Source: Gammaproteobacteria bacterium
GTDB lineage: Bacteria > Pseudomonadota > Gammaproteobacteria > Pseudomonadales > Porticoccaceae
Reading direction: 5' to 3'
Length of the DNA: 64,000 nucleotides
Assembly (NCBI GenBank): GCA_016708925.1
Contig: JADJET010000001.1
Location: forward strand, 339,501 to 403,500
Shown here: in pieces, positions 30,501 through 39,846 of the stretch
How the letters are laid out: each line of letters opens with the position of its first letter
Numbering within the stretch: position 1 is the stretch's first letter
Notes under the pieces: generated by a model
What the model saw: the letters and a program-made list of their open reading frames with translations, nothing else
Databases searched by the model: none
What the model was told of the DNA's origin: nothing
Position numbers and translations under genes: made by a program

Positions 30501-30798
30501 GGATGGTAAAAACCACGCCATCGTCGCGGGTGGTCGAATAGGTGTGTTCGACGTTGTCGATGCCCTTGAGAATGTCTTCGAAAGGCTTGGTCACCACATC
30601 GACGACATCCTCGGCCTTCAGGCCCGAGGTAGTGATGAAAACATCCACGAAGGGGACGGTAATCTGGGGATCTTCCTCCTGGGGCATGCTGGTGAGTGCC
30701 ATCGCACCCAGCACGAGGGAGACCACGATGATCAAGGGCGTCAGGGTGGAATGGGCAAACGCCCGGGTAATTCGCCCCGCGAAACTGGACCCGGCCAC
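27532..30798 (-). CDS. RND family efflux permease (AcrB/HAE1-like)
   Basis: A 1088-residue inner-membrane proton antiporter. The N-terminal helix (LTPLIIVVSLVLGAMAL) is followed by the large periplasmic loop (MPQEEDPQITVPFVDV). The proton-relay helix 4 has SVAILADDAIVITENISRHW with the paired Asp of AcrB. A second periplasmic repeat begins at about residue 600, and the C-terminal helices end VVPAVYVWLRDDGIA. It matches the subfamily often annotated as AcrB/AcrD/AcrF-like with the EEDPQI motif. It pairs with the adaptor gene 2 bp upstream; no TolC-type outer-membrane channel is encoded nearby, so it probably borrows one. Substrate unknown. Confidence 0.93.
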   Translation of the reverse strand: MAGSSFAGRITRAFAHSTLTPLIIVVSLVLGAMALTSMPQEEDPQITVPFVDVFITTSGLKAEDVVDVVTKPFEDILKGIDNVEHTYSTTRDDGVVFTIRFDARFDNDIAVARVNDAIDANRYRMPPNIREPLVIGRSIDDVAVVVLTLAPKPGNEGRWQWGALYDLAEELQHELVKGDDVGLTYIVGGKPQEVRIEPDPELLSLYGVTLDQLVAKIRNANRTFVAGALGGNDHATPVIIGSSLRNNADIGLLVVTTRDGRPVYVRDVARVTVGEGIATQRAWSLTPSVGADGVRSFEPLPAVTLAIGKRKGANGVQISEDVLKRLELVRGRLIPEGVAVSVSRDYGETARHKSNEMMLHLALATLVIVLIMVGFLGWREGVVVLIVIPATILLTFFVCWSFGITLNRLTMYGIIFSVAILADDAIVITENISRHWCMLNGRTWTEAAVDAVAEVGNPTIIATLTVVMAMLPLLFVQGFVGPFLQPIPVAAIAAMLFSLLLAVTVAPWAMLRLTHRSDDMGLLTAAEAARANTGSSHTEAEASGGIFGQLFRRCAGGLLRTPRRACLTLLGVVFLTFLTFLMPYFKLVLFKIMPFDDKQDLQIQVDLPEGSTLEATERVLMQLAGLVGDIPEIQNMQIYAGGTGPFDFYGLVRQDYMRSLPEQGELRLRLLSTWDRDRESHDLSIEIRERLKNLKLPENGTVKIVESPPGPPAPYIVIAEIYGPDAETRRATARQVRKLIDQVPELAQSDDSFGNPTQRLRIAIDQDSLEFHQVDEGVVYRTLDALLNGAALGVSQRGDGQNPLPILLQAPREALILGERLLSTPIPTLTGELRELGDVVHIEREPASYPIFRRDGRFADMVTAGIRGLPYDAPMYALHTVEQLIKKADWPGGETLPVRYFGQPEDESKPSLLWMGEWDVTRETFVQLGAAFGYALLGIYILVVGQFRSFKTPLVVLLPVPLSFSGIIVGHWIMGSTYSMPSTIGLIALSGIVVRNSILLIEFIQVNVRSGVPMRRAALEAGAIRAKPIILTALAGIAGGIFILPDAMLHGMGVALIFGLISSTVLTLIVVPAVYVWLRDDGIAIAST

Positions 30799-30800
30799 CG

Positions 30801-31853
30801 TCAGCGCTCCATGACGGCAGTGTCAGCCGGCGCTGCCAGCACATCGCCCTCACGGACTCCGGACAGCACCTCCACTCCGGTTGCCACCGCCATGCCGGGC
30901 TGTACGACGACTTCGGCGCCGCTGGCCAAGCGTACAAAGCTCAAGCCGTGGTGACGATAGATGTATTCCCGGGGCACCACCAGAGCGTTTCGTGCATCGG
31001 TCGCCACCCATACCCGAATGCGCTCGCCGACGAAGAAGTCACCCAGTCCACTGACTTCGACATCCGCGATGACGCGGCCATTGACCAGCTCGGGATAGAT
31101 CTGCACGACTTCGCCGTCGCGGCGGCTGCCCTCCCGGAGGGTGTAATCCGGGTCGAGCATGCCCCGGTCGCCCACCAGCACCTTGTCGCCCAGCTTGATA
31201 AAGCGCGCGTGGCGCTCGGGAAGCATCAGGCGCAGCACATAGCTCTCCGCCGCGATGGTGGCGATGACTTCGCCGGGCAATATCACACCACCGTTGGTGA
31301 CATTGACCTTGAGCACACGGCCATTGGCCGGCGCCAGCACCTGGCCCTCGGTTTGCGCCTGGCGAATCACCGCCTGATCGGACCGGGCGGCTGCAATGTT
31401 GGCCGTGATGACATCCACTTGCGTGCGCGCTTCATCGTAGGCAGCTTTGCTGATCTTGCCGCTCTGATAGAGCGTGGCAACGCGGGTGAGCGTGGTCGTG
31501 GCGAGTTCGAGTTGAGCGTCGAGGGATTGCAATCTGGAGCGCGCGGAATCTACCTGAATACCTTGCTTGGGGTCGCGCACCCGCGCCAGCACCTGTCCGG
31601 CCGTTACGATCTGCCCTTCATCGACCAGCAATTCCACGATGGTGCCGCTGATCCGCGCGCGCGCGGGTGTGATGTCCACCGCCTCCACCACCGCGAACAG
31701 CGATTTCATGTCCGCCACCGGCTGCGCTGTGACGGTGTGGGTTACAGCGGCGCCCAGGGCCGGGAGCGCCCCCCCCAGTACCAGCGCCGCGGCTGCCATT
31801 GCTTTACCCGCCGTGCCCCTCAGACTGCGGATATCAACACAAAAAACCATCAT
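30801..31853 (-). CDS. RND efflux periplasmic adaptor (membrane fusion protein)
   Basis: A 350-residue HlyD/AcrA-like adaptor. The N-terminal signal peptide (AMAAAALVLGGALPALGAA) lacks a lipobox Cys, so it is probably soluble or membrane-tethered by the uncleaved segment. The biotinyl-lipoyl half-motifs GTIVELLVDEGQIVTAGQVLARV and GQVLAPANGRVLKVNVTNGGVILPGE flank a coiled-coil hairpin (residues about 95-150). The beta-barrel and membrane-proximal domains follow, with RVWVATDARNALVVPREYIYR. ATG 31853 follows a CGGAG Shine-Dalgarno. It is the first gene of the two-gene pump operon; a CATAAT -10-like box lies 9 bp ahead of the start. Confidence 0.9.
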   Translation of the reverse strand: MMVFCVDIRSLRGTAGKAMAAAALVLGGALPALGAAVTHTVTAQPVADMKSLFAVVEAVDITPARARISGTIVELLVDEGQIVTAGQVLARVRDPKQGIQVDSARSRLQSLDAQLELATTTLTRVATLYQSGKISKAAYDEARTQVDVITANIAAARSDQAVIRQAQTEGQVLAPANGRVLKVNVTNGGVILPGEVIATIAAESYVLRLMLPERHARFIKLGDKVLVGDRGMLDPDYTLREGSRRDGEVVQIYPELVNGRVIADVEVSGLGDFFVGERIRVWVATDARNALVVPREYIYRHHGLSFVRLASGAEVVVQPGMAVATGVEVLSGVREGDVLAAPADTAVMER

Positions 31854-32053
31854 GAAACTCCGTTAATTATGGTGTGCCCCGGGCGCGCGCCGCAATGCGC
31901 GGGTGCCAAGGCCGCCGCCATTGTGGAGCAAAATGGGACGCCCTGCCGGGCACCGCCACAGATCCCGCGCAACGCGCTTGCCCGGCATCCTTCGAACCGT
32001 GCAGACGGCGGAAAACACCGCCGCGCGCTCCGGGATTGCCGCGGTGCCGGCCG

Positions 32054-34024
32054 TTATCCGAGGCGCCGAATCCGGCGCCGGAGGTCGGCAAGATCCGGCT
32101 TGCCGCCGCCATACATGCCCTCCTCCAGCAAGGCGCTGATGACAGTGGCATCCGCCCCCAGCGCGGGACGTTCCCGCGCCACACGCTCGGCCAGTGCGCG
32201 TGGCGCCTCCCCCTGTGCGCGCGTGATGCCGCGTCGCGCGAGCTGCTGGCAATAGCGCTCGAACAGTCGTTCCAGCGCTGGGCGCGGTCGACGCCGCGCC
32301 AGGCGCAGTTGCCCGAGCAGAACCGGCAGCAACGCCAGGGCACCGGCGCCCAGGATGAAAAAACCCAGCCGCCAAGGGTCCCAGGCACCCAGCCATCCGG
32401 TCAACAGACGTTCCTGCCGGTATTCGTAACCCAGCACCCACTGCGCCCACAGATAGTCGTAATAATCGAGCTGCAAGCGCAGCCGGTCGAGCCAGCGAAT
32501 TCCGCGAAAGCGCACCAGGGAGAGCGGCGAATCGGCGAGGAAGGCCTGCTCGCCACCCAGTAGGTCGGCAACGCTGGTCTCGATCCGCTCCGGCGCCACG
32601 GCGGCAGTGGGATCCACGCGCACCCAGCCGCGCCCGGCGAGCCAGACTTCAGCCCAGGCGTGGGCATCGTATTGATGCACGGTCAGATAACCGGCGTCGG
32701 GATGGTATTCGCCGCCCTGGTAACCGACCACGACCCGCGCCGGTACGCCGGCCGCACGCAGGATGAACACGAAGCTGCTGGCAAAGTGCTCGCAGAAACC
32801 GCGCTTGGTCCGCCAGAGAAATTCATCCACAGAATCGCGGCCGAGCAGCGGTGCTTCCAGGCTGTAGACATAGTCGCTGTTATAGAGCGCCAGTACGCGC
32901 TCGACCAGCGCCGCATCGGAATCCACTTCGCCCCGCCAGCGGGCGGCAAGCTCGCGGGTGCGCGGATTGGCCGCGCCGGGGAGTGCAGTCTCCAGCGCCC
33001 GGCGGCCGTCCCCGAGACCCCCGGCGGCGGCGCGGTAATCCATCCAGGAGGTGAGACTGTGGCTCCAGCGGGACGCAACCGGCGTCGCGCGAGTCAACGT
33101 CAGGTCGTCATTAAGAGTCACCTCCGGACTTTCCGGGACCGGCGTTTCCAGGGCAAACAGCCAGTTTTCGCCCGAGGGTTCGAGAATCATCTGGTAATGC
33201 ACCGGCGCGCCGCGTCGCTCCACGGACAGGTCAGGGGACTGCGGCGCCGTGCCTGGATGGCGCGCGGGTTCGATACGCGACCAGTTGCGGCCATCGAAGC
33301 GCGACAACACCAGACCGCGCCAATAGAGTTGATTGTGGGGCGGCGGCGCGCCATCGAACTTGACCCGGAACGCCACCTCCCCGGACGCCCCCAACCGGCT
33401 CAGGTCGCCGGGCGCGAGCACATCGCTGACGCCGATCGCGCCTTGGCGGGGTTGGGGCACGGTCCACAGCGAACCCAGGCGCGGCATCACCAGAAACAGG
33501 ATCAGCATCAGTGGCACCGCCTCGGCCAGCAGCAGTGCGGCAGTGCCCATGGGTCGCCAGTAACCCGCCTCCGCGCGGCGATGCAGGGCGGCAAGCACCA
33601 CGGTGACCAGCAACACGCCACCCAGGGTCGCCAGCGCCGTGCCGGGCGTTTGCGAGAACAGGCACTGGGTGACCGCGACGAAGTAGCCCAGGCATACCAG
33701 GATCAGGGCGTCGCGGCGGCGCTGCATTTCCAGCAGCTTGAGAATGAAGCCGCTCCACAGCAGCGCCACCATGGGTTCCAGACCGTACAGGCGTCCGTAG
33801 GACGCGAGAATGGCGCCGCCGCACATCAGCACCAGCACCGCCTTGGCCCAGCGACCGGGATAGCGCCACACCCCGCGATAGATCTGGACACGCCAAGCCA
33901 GCACCAGGGCGCCCGCCCCGAGCAACCAGGGCGTCAGATGGTCGGCATGCAGGCCGGCCAGCGCCACTACGGTAAACAGCAGCCAGAACAGCGCCGGCCG
34001 GGGAATCTGCCAGACTGGCTCCAT
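32054..34024 (-). CDS. TgpA-type membrane transglutaminase-like protease
   Basis: A 656-residue inner-membrane protein. About six N-terminal membrane segments (residues 10-190) precede a periplasmic transglutaminase-like domain with the Cys-His-Asp triad in GFCEHFASSF, YDAHAWAEVWL and GWVRVDPTAAV. One more membrane segment (LGFFILGAGALALLPVLLG) and a cytoplasmic DUF4129-like tail follow. Pseudomonas aeruginosa TgpA is essential and has this layout. It follows the DUF58 gene with a 1-nt TGATG overlap, in the standard MoxR-DUF58-TgpA operon. The operon's MoxR is damaged here while this gene is intact. Confidence 0.9.
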   Translation of the reverse strand: MEPVWQIPRPALFWLLFTVVALAGLHADHLTPWLLGAGALVLAWRVQIYRGVWRYPGRWAKAVLVLMCGGAILASYGRLYGLEPMVALLWSGFILKLLEMQRRRDALILVCLGYFVAVTQCLFSQTPGTALATLGGVLLVTVVLAALHRRAEAGYWRPMGTAALLLAEAVPLMLILFLVMPRLGSLWTVPQPRQGAIGVSDVLAPGDLSRLGASGEVAFRVKFDGAPPPHNQLYWRGLVLSRFDGRNWSRIEPARHPGTAPQSPDLSVERRGAPVHYQMILEPSGENWLFALETPVPESPEVTLNDDLTLTRATPVASRWSHSLTSWMDYRAAAGGLGDGRRALETALPGAANPRTRELAARWRGEVDSDAALVERVLALYNSDYVYSLEAPLLGRDSVDEFLWRTKRGFCEHFASSFVFILRAAGVPARVVVGYQGGEYHPDAGYLTVHQYDAHAWAEVWLAGRGWVRVDPTAAVAPERIETSVADLLGGEQAFLADSPLSLVRFRGIRWLDRLRLQLDYYDYLWAQWVLGYEYRQERLLTGWLGAWDPWRLGFFILGAGALALLPVLLGQLRLARRRPRPALERLFERYCQQLARRGITRAQGEAPRALAERVARERPALGADATVISALLEEGMYGGGKPDLADLRRRIRRLG

Positions 34025-35040
34025 CAGCCCGATCCATCCAGACCGAACAGCGCGAGCGCGCGCAATACCTGGTCCCGGTGCGGGCGCCCGCTGCCCGGCG
34101 GAATGATCTGTCCGGGCAGGCGCAGGCCATAGCTGCCGGATCCGGCATCGGCGGCCAGCGCGGCGCCGCACAAGCGCGACAGGCGCGCTTCGGTATCCAG
34201 ACCGGGGAAATCGTCCCAGTCGAGCCAGCGACGCTGATCCACGGGATCGGTGAAATGTTTGGTATGAAGTCCAAGTCCGCGGGCATGCTGTTTCCAGGCG
34301 ATACGGCTTTTCGGCTCACCCGGTCGGTAGCGCTCCAGGGCGGCGAATTCCTCGCGGCCGGGAACGCTCGCACTACCCTCCTCGCTCGTCGCCGGCCGCG
34401 CGGGCTGTGTGGGTCCAGCGGCGCCGGGGCGCGGATACACCAGCGCCCGGGTCTCCAGCCGCACATGACTCCAGACCCGCAGCAGACCGAGCGGATAGAC
34501 GCTCGCAATCGTCAGCCGCCCCGGATCGATCCAGCCGCGATGGCGGGCCGGCACCGAGAGTCGCACCCGGCGGCGCTCGCCGGCGCCGAGATGAATTTCC
34601 CGGGTCTCGCCGCCGGCGTAGGACAGGTGGATGCTTTCGCGCGGGCGGCGACCGTCGTTGCGAAGCTCCAGGACAAAATCCACATCCTGCCCCGCAAAGC
34701 CGTTGCCGGCGCGCAGCGGGACGATCTCCAGTCCGTGCAGATTGCCGTAGGTGTGAAAAATGGCGATCACGAACAGGCCGGCGAGCAGAAAAGTCAGCCC
34801 GAACACCAGGTTGTTTTCGAAGTTGGTGGCGGTCAGCCAGAGCACCACCAGCAGTGCGCCGTACAGGGCGCCGGCACCCGAAGGGAAAATGAACAGCCGG
34901 CGGTTTTCGAGGCGACAGGACGGCACCGACGGCAGGCGCCGGTCGAGCCACTGCTGATACCGTCTATCGAAGGCGGCGCGCAGCCCGGGCACAGGTCCAG
35001 CTCCGGTGGATTGCAGCCCTGGCGTACCCGCGAGCGGCAC
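34024..35040 (-). CDS. DUF58 domain-containing protein
   Basis: A 338-residue protein with two N-terminal membrane segments (ALYGALLVVLWLTATNF and GLTFLLAGLFVIAIFHTYGNL), a beta-rich region, and the DUF58 signature GREEFAALERYRPGEPKSRIAWKQHAR. The domain usually follows MoxR and precedes TgpA, and is thought to act with the ATPase on membrane or periplasmic clients. Length is somewhat short but within the family. The start at 35040 lies 17 bp after the moxR stop; the stop overlaps the tgpA-like start. Confidence 0.88.
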   Translation of the reverse strand: MPLAGTPGLQSTGAGPVPGLRAAFDRRYQQWLDRRLPSVPSCRLENRRLFIFPSGAGALYGALLVVLWLTATNFENNLVFGLTFLLAGLFVIAIFHTYGNLHGLEIVPLRAGNGFAGQDVDFVLELRNDGRRPRESIHLSYAGGETREIHLGAGERRRVRLSVPARHRGWIDPGRLTIASVYPLGLLRVWSHVRLETRALVYPRPGAAGPTQPARPATSEEGSASVPGREEFAALERYRPGEPKSRIAWKQHARGLGLHTKHFTDPVDQRRWLDWDDFPGLDTEARLSRLCGAALAADAGSGSYGLRLPGQIIPPGSGRPHRDQVLRALALFGLDGSG

Positions 35041-35057
35041 GCTGACACCGCGGCGGA

Positions 35058-35952
35058 CTAAAGGATGTCCACTGCATTCAGCACCCGCTGCGCCGCGGCG
35101 ATCGCCGGCTCGCCACCCGCCGCGCTGTGCAGACGATGGGCGATCACCGGGCCGAACACCGCCTGTACATCCTCGGGAATCACATGGGAGCGACCGGCCA
35201 GGAAGGCCCAGGCGCGCGCGCCCTGCAACAGCGCCAGCCCGCCGCGCGGTGAAACGCCGTGCTCGCAGTCCGGTAACTGGCGCGTGTGATGCACCAGCCG
35301 CTGTACATAGCCGATCAGCGCGGGCGCCGCCTGGATCTGATCGACCCGCTCTTGCAGCGCGGCAAGCCGCGCGTCGTCCAGCACCCGGGGCAGATCCGGC
35401 AGGCGCAGGCGCGGATTGGTCCCGGCCAGCAATTCGCGTTCGGACTCGGCATCCGGATAACCCAGGTGCAGCCGCATCAGAAAGCGGTCCAGTTGCGATT
35501 CCGGCAGCGGAAAGGTGCCGTACTGGGTGCTGGGATTCTGGGTCGCGATCACGAAAAACGGCTGCGGCAGCGCGCGGGTCTCCCCCTCCACGCTCACCTG
35601 TCCTTCGGCCATGGCTTCCAGCAAGGCGCTCTGGGTCTTGGGAGTGCTGCGATTGATCTCGTCCGCCAGGATCAACTGGTTGAACACCGGCCCGGGGTGA
35701 AACTCGAAACTCCCCTGTTCACGCTGATAGACCGAGATGCCGATGATGTCGGCGGGCAGCAGATCGCTGGTGAACTGGATACGGCCATAACTCAGGCCCA
35801 GCACCCGCGCCCCGCGCCAGCGGTACGTCTTCGATCAGGAGATGACCCCGCGCCAGCCAGGCCAGGGCGAGTCGGATCTGGCGCTCCTTGCCCAGCACAA
35901 TACCGGTTACCGCGGCAATTGCCGCTTCCACCGGCTGTTGCGGCGCACTCAA
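35058..35952 (-). pseudogene. MoxR-family AAA+ ATPase, Walker A lost and frame broken
   Basis: The N-terminal part reads (T/M)SAPQQPVEAAIAAVTGIVLGKERQIRLA and LARGHLLIEDVP in one frame. It probably starts at a TTG that overlaps the metZ stop (35950-35952). The next expected residues GVGKTTLARALAR are missing: after the VP codons (35821-35826) only 16 nt remain before VLGLSYGRIQFTSDLLPAD resumes in another frame. By family comparison about 23 nt are gone, including the whole P-loop Gly-Lys-Thr. The rest is normal (Walker B LILADEINR, sensor ATQNPSTQYGTFPLPESQLDRF, HPSPRGG-type SPRGGLALLQ). An ATPase with no Walker A cannot bind ATP. The downstream DUF58 and tgpA-like genes remain open. Confidence 0.85.
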
Positions 35953-37148
35953 AGTACGCCGAGCCCCCGCGCCAGGTCGGCCTTGATATCGCCGATGTCT
36001 TCGAGCCCGACCGCCACGCGGATCAGGTTTTCGGTGATGCCCGCGCGGGCTTTTTCCTCCGCCGTCAGCCGACCGTGGGTCGTGGTGGCCGGATGCACGA
36101 TGGTGGATTTGGCGTCGCCCAGATTCGCGGTCAGCGACAGGATGCGGGTGGCGTCGATGACGCGCCACGCGGCCTCGCGCCCACCGCGCACCTGAAATGC
36201 CAGCACGCCGCCGAACGCGCGCTGCTGGCGTTTGGCGAGCTCATGTCCGGGATGATCCGGCAGGCCGGCGTAAAACACCCGTTCCACGGCCGGCTGTTCG
36301 CGCAACCACTGGGCGAGCGCCAGCGCACTGGCGGAATGGGCTTCCATGCGCAGGCGCAGGGTTTCGAGGCCCTTGGTGAAGACCCAGGCATTGAAGGGGC
36401 TCAGCGTAGGCCCCGCCGAACGCAGGAAACCGAGCACTTCGGCCATCAGTTCCGCGCGCCCCAGCACCACGCCGCCGAGACAGCGACCCTGGCCGTCCAG
36501 GTATTTGGTGGCGGAGTGAATGACGATGTCCGCGCCCCACTCCAGCGGGCGTTGCAGCGCCGGCGTGCAGAAACAATTGTCCACCGCGAGCAGCACACCG
36601 CGCGTGCGCGCAAGTTCGGCGAGCGCACCCAGATCCGCCACATCGGACAGCGGGTTGGAAGGCGTCTCCAGAAACAACATCCGGGTCTCGGGCCGGATCG
36701 CGGCACGCCAGGCGGCAAGATCCGTCAGGTCGACGTACGTCGTCTCGACCCCGAACTTGGCCATGAATTTATTGAGCAACACCGTGGTGGTGCCGAACAC
36801 GCTGCGCGAGCACACCAGATGGTCGCCGGCCTTGAGCAGCGCCATGCAGGTACTGAGGATCGCCGCCATGCCGGACGCCGTGGCGACGGCCTGCTCGGCG
36901 CCTTCGAGCGCCGCGATCCGCGCCTCGAAAGTGCGCACCGTCGGATTGGTATAACGTGAATACACGTTGCCGGGCAGCTCGCCGGTAAAGCGCGCCGCGG
37001 CTTCGGCGGCGCTCGCGAACACATAACTCGACGTCAGAAACAGCGCCTCACTGTGCTCGCCCTCGGCACTGCGCACCTGGCCGGCGCGCACCGCGAGGGT
37101 GTCGAGCGCGGCGCCGGCGAGGGGATCGGTATCGTCGGGCGCCGCCAT
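35949..37148 (-). CDS. metZ: O-succinylhomoserine sulfhydrylase
   Basis: A 399-residue PLP enzyme of the Cys/Met metabolism family that forms homocysteine from O-succinylhomoserine and sulphide in the cytoplasm. Landmarks: SSYVFASAAEAAARFTGE, NVYSRYTNPTVRTFEARIAALEG, ASGMAAILSTCMALL, LFLETPSNPLSDVADL, VDNCFCTPALQRP, and the Schiff-base Lys in IHSATKYLDGQGR. The MetZ-specific pattern and the position right after purF (TGA then ATG with no gap) match pseudomonads. Confidence 0.94.
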   Translation of the reverse strand: MAAPDDTDPLAGAALDTLAVRAGQVRSAEGEHSEALFLTSSYVFASAAEAAARFTGELPGNVYSRYTNPTVRTFEARIAALEGAEQAVATASGMAAILSTCMALLKAGDHLVCSRSVFGTTTVLLNKFMAKFGVETTYVDLTDLAAWRAAIRPETRMLFLETPSNPLSDVADLGALAELARTRGVLLAVDNCFCTPALQRPLEWGADIVIHSATKYLDGQGRCLGGVVLGRAELMAEVLGFLRSAGPTLSPFNAWVFTKGLETLRLRMEAHSASALALAQWLREQPAVERVFYAGLPDHPGHELAKRQQRAFGGVLAFQVRGGREAAWRVIDATRILSLTANLGDAKSTIVHPATTTHGRLTAEEKARAGITENLIRVAVGLEDIGDIKADLARGLGVL

Positions 37149-38672
<1,524 letters not shown>

Positions 38673-38685
38673 AGCCCTACCCCGC

Positions 38686-39183
38686 TCAGCGAATCAGTTG
38701 CTGGAACCAGTCAACAAGCGTCCCTGCCACCTCCCGCGCCCGGCCCTCGAATCCCAGAAAATACGGGATCAGGCTGGATTCCCGCCACCAGGCATCCTGC
38801 TTCAATGGCAGGAAATTCGGCACCACGATCAATGCCGTCAGCACCACGATCAAACCGCGCGCGACACCGAACAACGAACCGAGAAAACGGTCGGTACCCG
38901 ACAGGCCAGAGGCTCGGATCAATCGCGAAATAACGAAATTGATCAAGCCAAGTCCCAGCAGAACCGCCAGAAAAACGCCAAGCCACGCGGCGATGAATCG
39001 CAGTGAAGGCGTTGCCATCACGCCTTCCAGCCAATGCGCGACCGACCCGTGAAACATCGTGGCCGCCGCGAACGCCGCGCCCCAGGCGAGCAAGGAAAGC
39101 GCCTCACGGACGAACCCGCGCACCAGACTGATGATCGCTGAGACGCCGACCACGGCAACGATCATCCAGTCCGCGATATTCAT
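38686..39183 (-). CDS. cvpA: CvpA family membrane protein
   Basis: A 165-residue inner-membrane protein with four predicted membrane segments, beginning IADWMIVAVVGVSAIISLVRGFVREALSLLAWG. It has the family motif of Ser-Leu-x-Arg-Gly followed by Glu-Ala, and a C-terminal LVDWFQQLI helix. In E. coli CvpA is needed for colicin V production and tolerates envelope stress; the molecular role is unknown. Position between the SPOR gene and purF is conserved. Confidence 0.93.
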   Translation of the reverse strand: MNIADWMIVAVVGVSAIISLVRGFVREALSLLAWGAAFAAATMFHGSVAHWLEGVMATPSLRFIAAWLGVFLAVLLGLGLINFVISRLIRASGLSGTDRFLGSLFGVARGLIVVLTALIVVPNFLPLKQDAWWRESSLIPYFLGFEGRAREVAGTLVDWFQQLIR

Positions 39184-39234
39184 GTCAGTCCGTTCCTGAA
39201 CCGCGCCGGATTGTAGCAGACCGGGCTGTGCCCA

Positions 39235-39846
39235 TCAGGGCACAAAGGGAACGATCATCGTCTTGACGCCGAATTTGCGTTGCAGGGCCGTCTGCTCGGC
39301 AACCAGCTGTTCTCGCGTCATCTTGGGTCCGACAAAAACCCGGTGGGTGGCTTTGCCCCCGGCGGTCGAGGTCTGCACAAAGGCGCGATGCCCTCCCTTG
39401 AGCAAGCGGTCGCGCAGCTCCTGGGCATTGATCTTGTCCTGAAAAGCCCCGGCTTGCAGCACCCAGGACGCCGGCAAGCCCTTGGCATCAAGCCCAGGCT
39501 CCTCGGGTATGGACTTGGCGGCAATTCCGGTTGCGGAAGCACCGGTTGAGGACGCGCTTGCCGTGGAAGTGCCTGTTGCGGCATCGGTCGGCGCGAGCTC
39601 AAAGAGCTGGGGCTGTGCATCTATAGCCGTACTGGATGCCGGTGGATTCGTCGATTCGGGTGTCTGGGGCTCGCTTATCGTGGGTTCCGGGAGCGGAGTC
39701 GGCTGAATGTCCGGCGCCGGAGGGAGACGGCTTTGGGTGTCGATCCGGGCCTCGCCGCCAAAATCCAGGACCAGCGGTAACACCACGCTTGCGAGCGCCA
39801 CCAGCACCAGAAGGCCCAGAATGCGCTGTCGCAAGGCTGGATTCAT
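39235..39846 (-). CDS. SPOR domain-containing protein (DedD-like)
   Basis: A 203-residue protein with one N-terminal membrane segment (ILGLLVLVALASVVLPLVLDFGGE), a Pro/Ser/Thr/Ala-rich periplasmic linker (about residues 40-115) and a C-terminal SPOR domain (WVLQAGAFQDKINAQELRDRLLKGG ... TTHRVFVGPKMTREQLVAEQTALQRKFG, in parts). SPOR domains bind denuded glycan at the division septum, so the protein is probably septal. The gene starts 4 nt inside the folC end, consistent with co-translation, and occupies the dedD position downstream of folC. Confidence 0.92.
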   Translation of the reverse strand: MNPALRQRILGLLVLVALASVVLPLVLDFGGEARIDTQSRLPPAPDIQPTPLPEPTISEPQTPESTNPPASSTAIDAQPQLFELAPTDAATGTSTASASSTGASATGIAAKSIPEEPGLDAKGLPASWVLQAGAFQDKINAQELRDRLLKGGHRAFVQTSTAGGKATHRVFVGPKMTREQLVAEQTALQRKFGVKTMIVPFVP

